Shown one piece after another: positions 37,108 through 44,080 of a stretch of 64,000 nt of DNA. The number at the start of each line of letters is the position of its first letter. Within the stretch, counting starts at the first letter, position 1. The DNA comes from Variovorax sp. Root318D1. Its GTDB lineage: Bacteria; Pseudomonadota; Gammaproteobacteria; Burkholderiales; Burkholderiaceae_C. The translations under genes were made by a program, and so were the position numbers. The notes below the pieces were generated by a model. The model ran no database searches, was not told where the DNA came from, and was given only the letters and a program-made list of their open reading frames with translations. The stretch spans positions 249,755 to 313,754 of the forward strand of contig NZ_LMCQ01000012.1 in assembly GCF_001424835.1 (NCBI RefSeq), read 5' to 3'.

Positions 37108-38088
37108 CTATGGGGCGCTTTCATTCGATCGGCCATCGGACCCTGCGGACCGCTTCGACGTCTTCTTTGCCGAAGAACGCCGCACCTGCTCTTCGACGGG
37201 ATGCAACCGCGCCCGGCCTTCCATTTGCTCCAACTGCTTCTGCCGCTCGGCGATGGCCAACCGCTGCGCATCCTCGCCGTAGCGGTAGACGCTGAACGCC
37301 TTTTGCAGCATCTTGCCGGGTGCGATATAGGTGTGCGCCGACCATTGGCGCGGCCGGCCGTCGGGCCACAGTACGCAGGTGACGCCGACGATGCCGGTCT
37401 TGTTGTTGCGGCGCAGTTTGTTGGCTCTTTGCTGCCGCATCACCGGCGGATGCTGCCGGACGATGTCATCACGCCAGGCCTGCGCCTGCGCCAACGCGTC
37501 TTGGATGCCGCCCAATTGGGCGAACGAGAACGTCTTGCCGAAGCGCTTGCGGCTGCGTTCCAGCTTGACCTGCCAGTAGGTCTTCTGGCGGACGATGCCA
37601 TACATGGAAGCGTCCTTCTGGCCGTTGCCCAACCGGTTGCTCGCCGCATCTCGCTCGGCTTTGGCTGCGAAGCCCTCAACCATCAAGTTCAACTGCCGCT
37701 CGCGTTCAGCGATGGCCATCTGCCTGGCCGTCTTTGGAAAGCGCGCGATGCCGAAGTTCTCGCGCATGAGCGTGCCGTCCACCATGGGGGTCTGGGCACA
37801 CCAGCAGCTGGCTTGTTTGTCCGGCCCCGCCACATAGGCGACGCCGCCGGGCTGGCCGCGGCAGATCGCGCGCTCGATGATGCGCCAGCGAGGGATCTCC
37901 GGATGTTCCCGCATGAGCTGGTCGCGCCGCGCCCGGGCCAGTGCCAAAGCCGCGGCTTCGCTGCGGAACGCCCCGAACTTGAATTGGTGGCGGTGCTCGA
38001 TGCCGTTGCGTGTCAACTGCACCCACCATCCGTCGGGGGAGCGCACGAGGCAGCGAAGCGACGGCGGGTTTGCGGTTCCTCTGGGCAT
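37108..38088 (-). CDS. Protein with four AP2-like repeats, putative DNA-binding
   Basis: 326 residues, basic. Four copies of an AP2-type unit can be aligned by eye at about residues 11-60, 81-136, 163-213 and 232-288. Each has a Gly/Ile-Val strand, a W-x-V/A strand (WWVQL, CWCAQ, YWQVKL, QWSAHT), a Phe- or Tyr-centred third strand (FGAF, IARF, KTFSF, AFSVYRY), and an Ala-rich helix with ARxxRDQL or AIAERxxQL. AP2 domains bind DNA. In bacteria they are usually single and linked to phages or homing endonucleases; no nuclease domain is visible here. The C-terminal tail is Lys/Arg/Ser-rich. No phage genes surround it. Confidence 0.6.
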   Translation of the reverse strand: MPRGTANPPSLRCLVRSPDGWWVQLTRNGIEHRHQFKFGAFRSEAAALALARARRDQLMREHPEIPRWRIIERAICRGQPGGVAYVAGPDKQASCWCAQTPMVDGTLMRENFGIARFPKTARQMAIAERERQLNLMVEGFAAKAERDAASNRLGNGQKDASMYGIVRQKTYWQVKLERSRKRFGKTFSFAQLGGIQDALAQAQAWRDDIVRQHPPVMRQQRANKLRRNNKTGIVGVTCVLWPDGRPRQWSAHTYIAPGKMLQKAFSVYRYGEDAQRLAIAERQKQLEQMEGRARLHPVEEQVRRSSAKKTSKRSAGSDGRSNESAP

Positions 38089-38125
38089 GGGGGGCTGCGA
38101 TGGTGGATAAAGCGCGCGGAATGGC

Positions 38126-38491
38126 TCAGTGCTGGCGCGCGGCTCTGCTGTGATGAACGTAAAGGTAGATCAGGCCAACCGGCGCGATGAAGAGGGCGAA
38201 GGTCCAGCACAACAGCATCGTGAGTGCTTTGACGAAGAGCATGAGAATGGCGTTCACGTAGAACGTGTTCTCGCCCAACACGAAACCAACCACGCCCTCG
38301 TAGACAAAGCGCGCATAGGGGTAAAGCAGCGTGTTGACGACCAGGAAGATCACCATGCTGATCGTCATCGCGTGAGGGGAGCGGCTAGCCACGAAAAAGA
38401 AGAACGCGGCAAAGCACAGGCTGAATACGAGCTGACGGAGATAGTAGGCACGGGACAGCCCGCCGAAGGTTTTGACAAGCAATGGAGGCAT
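38126..38491 (-). CDS. Small multi-pass membrane protein, unknown
   Basis: 121 residues with three to four hydrophobic spans (about 18-35, 43-60 and 80-113) and a His/Arg-rich C-terminus. No family recognised. It lies 37 bases upstream of the AP2-repeat gene on the same strand and 89 bases after the lipoprotein gene. The ribosome site is weak. Membrane topology is the only safe statement. Confidence 0.65.
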   Translation of the reverse strand: MPPLLVKTFGGLSRAYYLRQLVFSLCFAAFFFFVASRSPHAMTISMVIFLVVNTLLYPYARFVYEGVVGFVLGENTFYVNAILMLFVKALTMLLCWTFALFIAPVGLIYLYVHHSRAARQH

Positions 38492-38580
38492 GGTGTTTTG
38501 TTCAGAGAGTTTTTGGAGATGAGGCTGACAAGCTTGGGAAGCCGATCAGAAACTTGGGTTGGAGGACCGGACCATGGAGT

Positions 38581-39288
38581 TCAAAGCTTCATCTTTTCGG
38601 CCAGTTGCTCGATGCAGGGATCGACATACGCGGTTAGCCCGGCCTTGATGCCTTCGCCGTTGTTCCCGACAAGCTGCTCGAACTTTTGCATCGGCGGTGC
38701 CTTGAGCGGAATGCAACGTGCCTCCGCGAGCACGGCCTTGGACCGCGCGTCGATCAGCCGAGCCCATGTGATGTTCATGACAAAGAACTTCGTCGGCTCT
38801 TTCGACAAGTAGTTAAAGCCGAAGACCTGGCTTCGGACGTCGAGGATCATGTCGGCCTCCGGGGCCGCCGCGACCACGGCATCAACGGTTTGTGCAACCG
38901 GCGTGGCCGTGGCCGGGGCTTCGCTCATACGGTGGCTCATGCGCAACCGTCTCGCCAGCCCTTGGCCAACCGCAAGCGCCGGATCGACAACACCGAACTC
39001 TTTGGCCATGCGGTCGCCATCACCGTCCCGGATAGAGGCGCGCGCAACGGCGCCGATCACCCCACCGAATGCGGCAGCCGTGGCGTCTTTCCAGTCGGGA
39101 GGCACACGCGCGGTGAAACTTGGCGACTCCGGAACAGCCAATGCCAATCGGGCGCCGTTCAATGACGCAGTGCTGGCGATGGGTGCAGGCGGCGCGTTCA
39201 GATTGCTGCCACCGCAACCGGCGAGCGCGGCCACGGCAAGAAGGCAACAGGCAAAGGGTCGTTTGGGTTTAAGCATGGTTTCGAGCAT
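38581..39288 (-). CDS. Hypothetical lipoprotein
   Basis: 235 residues with a lipoprotein signal (lipobox ALAGC, about residues 18-22, then GGSN). The mature part has a conserved-looking C-terminal half (NYLSKEPTKFFVMNITWARLIDA, then VLAEARCIPL) with two Cys. No named domain recognised. ATG at 39288 is preceded by GAGAG; a GTG one codon earlier and an ATG at 39276 are alternatives. It lies 12 bases after the next gene upstream, so the two are probably cotranscribed. Confidence 0.75.
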   Translation of the reverse strand: MLETMLKPKRPFACCLLAVAALAGCGGSNLNAPPAPIASTASLNGARLALAVPESPSFTARVPPDWKDATAAAFGGVIGAVARASIRDGDGDRMAKEFGVVDPALAVGQGLARRLRMSHRMSEAPATATPVAQTVDAVVAAAPEADMILDVRSQVFGFNYLSKEPTKFFVMNITWARLIDARSKAVLAEARCIPLKAPPMQKFEQLVGNNGEGIKAGLTAYVDPCIEQLAEKMKL

Positions 39289-39300
39289 CACAAGCTCTCG

Positions 39301-39798
39301 TCAAGGTTGATGTTGGAGATCGGCCAACGGTTCCATCAGGCTGAGGGATTCGCCTGAAGTTGCGTCTTCTTGCCGAGTTGCGTCTGGCGCGCGTCGATTG
39401 TTTCGATGGGCTGCTTCGGTGGTCGCACGCACCGCCACGCGTCGCTTCTTCACCGTGATCACCGGCGCGGGCGCAGGAGCCGGCGTTGGGTTGCCCGGTT
39501 CTAGAATGGGCTCCGGCAATCGTGCAGGGTCAGCGAGCAGGCGGTCGTCCAATGGCCGGTTCGCGCACGGCGGCGCCTTGCCCCACCGCATACGCAGCGC
39601 ACTTTCGATTTTTCGGGCGTGGAGCGCTGTCACGACATCGCCGTTGACCTGTACATAGCCGCCATCCTGGGTTCTTGCGAGGGCACCGATGGCCGCGACA
39701 CCGTGCTGGACGGTGCCGAGGAACGTCAAGTCGTCACGCGCATTCGCAAACATGCGCCAGTGATTGCCCAAATGAATGACGAAGGTGATTTTGGTCAT
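39301..39798 (-). CDS. Hypothetical protein
   Basis: 165 residues starting MTKITFVIHLGNHWRMF. The N-terminal 80 residues look like a compact domain (DGGYVQVNGDVVTALHARKIESALRMRW); the rest is a Pro/Ala segment then a basic tail. Not recognised. The frame stays open to 39933, but the extension overlaps a fragment of a plus-strand gene and is unlikely to be real. No clear ribosome site. Confidence 0.55.
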   Translation of the reverse strand: MTKITFVIHLGNHWRMFANARDDLTFLGTVQHGVAAIGALARTQDGGYVQVNGDVVTALHARKIESALRMRWGKAPPCANRPLDDRLLADPARLPEPILEPGNPTPAPAPAPVITVKKRRVAVRATTEAAHRNNRRAPDATRQEDATSGESLSLMEPLADLQHQP

Positions 39799-39806
39799 GA
39801 CAAGAC

Positions 39807-39952
39807 GTGCTGGCCTTTGCTGCTCAGGTGTTCGGCGAAGAGGCGCAAGCCTGGTGGACAAGCCGTACGAATGGTTCGACGGGCAAACGCCAGCAGCGTT
39901 CTCTCTGGAGGCGATGCGATGCCGACATCTCACCGACTTCGCCTGTCATAAG
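39807..39952 (+). pseudogene. Remnant of a DUF2384 (Xre/MbcA/ParS) antitoxin-type gene
   Basis: On the plus strand, one frame reads LAFAAQVFGEEAQAW, directly preceded by a stop at about 39798. The adjacent frame, from about 39854, continues VDKPYEWFDGQTPAAFSLEA and CRHLTDF. Joined, these resemble the conserved core of the DUF2384 toxin-binding domain (vFG..ekA..WL...n..l.G.tP..ll.t..G...v). A frameshift near 39852-39856 and the upstream stop mean it cannot be translated whole. It fills the gap between two minus-strand genes. The match is by memory of the family pattern. Confidence 0.4.
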
Positions 39953-39959
39953 CACGAAG

Positions 39960-41078
39960 CTACTCATGACGTGGGTTTTGTGCTGGGAGTACCAGCTCGA
40001 TCGCAGCGTCTGGAGCCGTGAAGCGCGTCATCGTGCTCGGCATTTCAACGCCATCCAGAGTGCGTGCCAGAAGTAGCCAGCGACCACCCGAGTGAACCTG
40101 AACTTCCGCGCGCAGGAGCGCTCCGCTTTCGACACATTCGCGCCCTTTCCAGTCCTCCTTGCGCTCTTGAGCTTCTGCCTTGGCCAGCATTTGAGCGCGT
40201 GCACAGGTCTCCTTGGAGATGATCAGATCCGCCGTGTCCTTTAGCCTGATGCCGGCACTGGTCGCGAGCATCTTGGGCAGCTGCGCAGTTCCGATGGAGC
40301 CGGCAAAAAGGGCAACGATGACGACAGTCAAGATGACCATGAAAGAGCTGCTCGGCTTGATCTTCGACAACCCCGAGATCAGTAGGATGACAACGAAGTG
40401 CAAAGCCAGGAACGTGAAGCCGCGTTGGTCCGCGGTGAGCACGGATGCACCGCCCGTCAGCCGGATCAGAAGATCCACGGTCGGAATCAGCATCACAGAG
40501 CCCACCACGCAAAGGAAGAACACCCGTGCGTAGTTCATGCGCTCGCGTGGCGGCGTGGCCTTTGTGCGTCCCCACAGGTCGAGCCAAACAACGAGTGCCG
40601 CCAGCGCAATCGCCGCGAAGACCACGATGCCCAGCGTCCACAGCGCTCCAAGTTCATGCCAACTGAGAGCCAGGAATATTCCACCCCAGAGGAGGGCAGC
40701 AGCAATGATCTGCGCCCACGCGATATCGCTCCATCGGGGGCGAATTCCTTCGTTCATCTGGAGCATCAACAATGGCGTCCACAGCGAAGTCGCAAGGCTG
40801 ACAGCCACAGCGACCGCGGTGGCGGTAACCAGGCCGGCGGCCGTCAGAAGGGCACCTATATCCGACAATGGATATGCGATATCGCTGAAATACCGCAATG
40901 TCGCCAGGAGCCCAATTGCGGCCGCAAAAAGTACAAAATTTCCTAGGGGAAGCTCAGCGATGGTCAGCCAAAGCCGTCTTGCAGGCAGCGGCCACCACGA
41001 TGCAGGAGTGACTGGCGGTGAGTTGGAGTTCACCGATGGCGTATTGGGAGTATCAGAATGAGGAGAAGCGATCATCAT
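39960..41078 (-). CDS. Multi-pass membrane protein coupled to tpsB
   Basis: 372 residues. About eight hydrophobic spans cover residues 40-265; the C-terminal 100 residues form a soluble domain with two Cys (ETCARAQ, GRECVESG) and a strand-rich end (LLRAEVQVHSGGRWLLLARTLDG). Not recognised. Its ATG overlaps the TGA of the tpsB gene (TGATG), so expression is tied to the secretion locus. The topology would place the C-terminal domain in the periplasm or cytosol; I cannot decide. Alternatives: a chaperone or regulator for TPS export, or an unrelated passenger. Confidence 0.75.
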   Translation of the reverse strand: MMIASPHSDTPNTPSVNSNSPPVTPASWWPLPARRLWLTIAELPLGNFVLFAAAIGLLATLRYFSDIAYPLSDIGALLTAAGLVTATAVAVAVSLATSLWTPLLMLQMNEGIRPRWSDIAWAQIIAAALLWGGIFLALSWHELGALWTLGIVVFAAIALAALVVWLDLWGRTKATPPRERMNYARVFFLCVVGSVMLIPTVDLLIRLTGGASVLTADQRGFTFLALHFVVILLISGLSKIKPSSSFMVILTVVIVALFAGSIGTAQLPKMLATSAGIRLKDTADLIISKETCARAQMLAKAEAQERKEDWKGRECVESGALLRAEVQVHSGGRWLLLARTLDGVEMPSTMTRFTAPDAAIELVLPAQNPRHE

Positions 41079-42808
41079 CAAAAGCTCGCATTGAGATTGA
41101 ACCCGAAGGTGGTCTTGGCCGTCCGGTACCCCTCCGGCTTGCTGATCGGCGCCCCCATGAAGAAGTCATAGCTGAGCTTGCTCCACTGGCCGCGCACGCC
41201 GAGCACCGCCCCTGCCAGGTTGCGGCCCAGCAGGTCCGCGGTCGACCGCCCACCAACATGCCCGTAGTCGGCCCCGACATAGAGCTCCGCCCCGCTCTGT
41301 CCCATGGCCCATCCGATGTCATTGCGAATCAGCCAGCCGCGCTCGCCCATCAGGCTCGTCTCGCCATCGAAGCCGCGCACCGTGTAGCGCCCGCCGATGG
41401 CGAAGCGGTCCTGCGGCGTGAGCGGCGTGCGGTTCCACTGCGCACGCACCAGGCCCGAGTAGCGCAGCTTCTCTTCGCCCAGCTTGAACGGTGCGTTCAG
41501 GCTCACCTCGGCCGTGTACAGCCGCAAGCGCGACGTGCCCTCGCCGAACTGCTCCTCCGGCGCGGCGATGGCCCCGAAGCCGCCCGTGCCGTGCTTGTAG
41601 GCCAGCGTGCCTTCCAGCGTCGCGTCGCCGATGAACTCCTTGTGGTTCAGCCCGAGCTCCCAGCCGCCCACGACGCGGTGCTGCACCTCGATCTCGGTGT
41701 CGTCCACGAAGTTGCGCGATTCCCTGCGGAAGCCCTTCAGCGCCAAGGTCGTCTTGCGGCGCTGGTCGCGGTACAGCAGGCGCGAGAGCTTGACTTCGGC
41801 GTTGTTGGTCTTGCCCGCATAGACATAGTCCTGGCTCAGACCGGCCACGCGCTGGTGGTACCGGCTGTTGGAGGCGGTGAAGCCCAGCATCCAGTAGCCG
41901 TAGGGCAGCGAGTAGTGCACCGTTTGGCCCTCGGTGCCCTTGGCGGGGTCGCTGAAGACATGGCCGTTGAGGTTGTGGTTGGCGCTGGCGTAGAACAGGT
42001 CGTTCAGCCCGAAGGGGTTGTCGATGGAGACGGTGGCGCCGGCCTGGTAGCGGCCGGTGGCCTCGGTGCCGCTGTCGTCCAGGCTCAGGGTGACACGCCA
42101 TTTCTTGGATTGAACGTACTTGACCACCAGGTCGCTGTCGCCGGGCCGGGCGTTCGCGGCCGTCGAGGGTTCGATCTGAATGTCGGCCTCGGCCGTGGGC
42201 GCGCGCTTGAGGTTCTCCAGGCCCTGCTCGATGTCGCGCAGGTTCAAGAGATCGCCGGGCCGGGCGGGAATGGCGGAACCCAGCAAGGCGCCGCTGCCCA
42301 GCAGCGTGGCCGAGGAATCGGGCGTGGTGCGGATGGCGGCGATGCGCCCGGGGACCAGCGACAGGGTCAAGGTGCCGGCGGACAGGTCCTGCGGCGCGGC
42401 CAGCACGCGGGTGGTGACGAAGCCGCGCGCGATGACGGCCTGCTGGGCGCGGGCCAGGACCACGTTCACGCCTGCGGTGCCCAGGCAGCGGCCGATCGGC
42501 GAATCGTTGCCTTCGGGACCGGAAAGATCAGAGACCGCCCACTGGAACGATTCGGACTGCTCGCCGACCAAGAGCACGCGATCGATCCGAAAGCACGGGG
42601 CTTCCGAAGCCGGGATGCGCTGGGTGGGCGCGGGCGGTGCCGCCTGCAGTCGCTGGTCGACGCTGCGCTCGTTCTGCTCGCGCAGGGCGCGTTCGCGTTC
42701 CTGCTGGCGCTGTTGTTCGACGATGGGTTGTGGCGTCGTCGGCGTCTGCTGAGCCGTTGCCAACAACGGACAGGCGGCCATGGCGGCCGTTAACAGGTTG
42801 CGTTTCAA
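41078..42808 (-). CDS. TpsB outer-membrane transporter (ShlB/FhaC/HecB family)
   Basis: Omp85-type pore that exports the TpsA partner. 576 residues: signal peptide (1-19, ATAQ), a long Gln/Glu/Arg-rich helix H1 region (20-60), POTRA domains (about 70-215), then a 16-strand barrel. The L6 hallmark VRGF is present (YTVRGFDGE near 455), and the chain ends in Phe (NASF) as barrel proteins do. In the A-I-O-B order it corresponds to bcpB. The adjoining membrane-protein gene overlaps its stop codon. Confidence 0.93.
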   Translation of the reverse strand: MKRNLLTAAMAACPLLATAQQTPTTPQPIVEQQRQQERERALREQNERSVDQRLQAAPPAPTQRIPASEAPCFRIDRVLLVGEQSESFQWAVSDLSGPEGNDSPIGRCLGTAGVNVVLARAQQAVIARGFVTTRVLAAPQDLSAGTLTLSLVPGRIAAIRTTPDSSATLLGSGALLGSAIPARPGDLLNLRDIEQGLENLKRAPTAEADIQIEPSTAANARPGDSDLVVKYVQSKKWRVTLSLDDSGTEATGRYQAGATVSIDNPFGLNDLFYASANHNLNGHVFSDPAKGTEGQTVHYSLPYGYWMLGFTASNSRYHQRVAGLSQDYVYAGKTNNAEVKLSRLLYRDQRRKTTLALKGFRRESRNFVDDTEIEVQHRVVGGWELGLNHKEFIGDATLEGTLAYKHGTGGFGAIAAPEEQFGEGTSRLRLYTAEVSLNAPFKLGEEKLRYSGLVRAQWNRTPLTPQDRFAIGGRYTVRGFDGETSLMGERGWLIRNDIGWAMGQSGAELYVGADYGHVGGRSTADLLGRNLAGAVLGVRGQWSKLSYDFFMGAPISKPEGYRTAKTTFGFNLNASF

Positions 42809-43224
42809 GTCAACTCCCTCTTTTCTTTTTTCTCAAGCCAGTCATCCGGCTGCATCCGAAATCGCGTTGCCGCAGATCAAGGCCTACGGAGGTTTTTTCT
42901 AGAATCTAAACGGCGGATAAGTACGAGTCACCGAAGGCAATTCCTTAGGGTCTCCGAGCAGACCGGTTGAAGAGGAAATTGATCTTTGGCGTTTTCGCTG
43001 CTAATTTTTAATGCTCCGCTAGTATTCTTCTAGTTTCAAACTCCCCACAGGAAACAGTACGTGGAACGAATTCCTGCCCGCCGTTTATCACAGCCCGACA
43101 TTTCAGTACCCAGTCGCGTAACAGTTCTGGATTTGGTAATCTCGCCTTGAATGAATTTATCTTTTGTTTGCTCAATATGAAGAATTTTGTTGTTGCGACT
43201 TCCCTTGTTCTTTTTTAAGGCACC
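42809..43224. other. AT-rich intergenic block before tpsB
   Basis: 416 bases with much lower GC than the rest of the window. On the minus strand, an open stretch of about 58 codons follows a TAA near 43217 (reading KRTREVATTKILHIEQTKDK at its start), but it has no ATG or GTG at its beginning and no match I know. It may be a worn-out gene end or simply the tpsB promoter region. No convincing promoter pair or terminator was picked out. Confidence 0.4.
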
Positions 43225-43551
43225 TCAAGAGTAAGACTGGAAATCCGGAAGATCATCAATGGTGAGTTGGTTGTTGAGGTCGGCTGGTACCAAGAACAAC
43301 TTTCGCGGTTCTCCAAAGCAATATATGGAACCCGCATAAGTCTTAAGCATATCTGTTGCGTAACCCCCATTGGGTAAGCGGGCGATCATATATGTGTAGC
43401 CGCCACTTAAATCAGGACATTGATCTGCGATAAATTTTGATGGATTCCGGTCCAAATCGTTTGCCGTCACGCCTCGCGCAACACCACACCCATACAACAA
43501 GAATGTGGAAATCAATAAAGCGCCAAATATAGATTTCCTTTGAAGCTTAAT
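43225..43551 (-). CDS. Small lipoprotein between immunity gene and tpsB (BcpO-like position)
   Basis: About 108 residues if started at 43551. From the ATT at 43551, the frame reads KLQRKSIFGALLISTFLLYGC, a perfect lipoprotein signal with lipobox LLYGC. The first normal start codon, TTG at 43515, leaves only nine residues before the Cys, too short to work. So either a rare ATT start is used, or the start was lost by mutation. The mature part (RNPSKFIADQCPDLSGGYTY ... IYCFGEPRKLFLV) has two more Cys. Burkholderia-type CDI loci often carry a small lipoprotein gene (bcpO) exactly here. Homology to BcpO itself is not established. Confidence 0.6.
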   Translation of the reverse strand: MKLQRKSIFGALLISTFLLYGCGVARGVTANDLDRNPSKFIADQCPDLSGGYTYMIARLPNGGYATDMLKTYAGSIYCFGEPRKLFLVPADLNNQLTIDDLPDFQSYS

Positions 43552-43608
43552 TCTTTTTAAACTCGAGCAAAAATTGGCGACAAATCGAAGCTCGTCTTGG
43601 AAATCTGT

Positions 43609-44067
43609 TTATAACGACGAATTAAATGTCTTCTCGATTATTGGATGAGGGGACATCTGAAAACACAGGTGGCATGGCTTCTTTTTACCCAGCCAGTGGT
43701 GCAGCTGAATTAGGAACGATTCGATCAAATCGAATACCTTCGTACGATCAGCCTCGAAAAGCTCGTCTGCATGATCCATAACAATAATCAAGCCAGGAAG
43801 ACTCGTTGACAAGGAAATCATGTCGTCGAGCAATCGGATCCAATGCTCCTCTCCGTACGGAGCATGTGACGCACCGATCGCGACAGCGACAGCATCGCAA
43901 GCAGCAAGAGGGTTCACTGCAATCGGCCTGCAATCTATATAGGCGCATCGTATCCCCGCACTGTCCAATTCGGCCTTTAAATCAACCACCTCTTCATCGA
44001 CCTTGATTGCCTCGATAAAGTGAACAGCGCAGGTTGTTGATCTGATGGTATCGCTATATCCACGCAT
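43609..44067 (-). CDS. Probable CDI immunity protein
   Basis: A 152-residue acidic soluble protein directly after tpsA (13 bases), with a good GGAG seven bases before the ATG. Position right behind a CdiA/BcpA-type gene is where the cognate immunity gene lies. AT-rich codon use (25 of 60 bases are G/C in 43621-43680) contrasts with the flanks and is usual for exchangeable toxin/immunity cassettes. No family recognised; blocks are FIEAIKVDEEVVDLKAELDS, GLIIVMDHADELFEADR and HHWLGKKKPCHLCFQM. Function is inferred from place, not homology. Confidence 0.7.
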   Translation of the reverse strand: MRGYSDTIRSTTCAVHFIEAIKVDEEVVDLKAELDSAGIRCAYIDCRPIAVNPLAACDAVAVAIGASHAPYGEEHWIRLLDDMISLSTSLPGLIIVMDHADELFEADRTKVFDLIESFLIQLHHWLGKKKPCHLCFQMSPHPIIEKTFNSSL

Positions 44068-44080
44068 TTATTTCTCCAAT

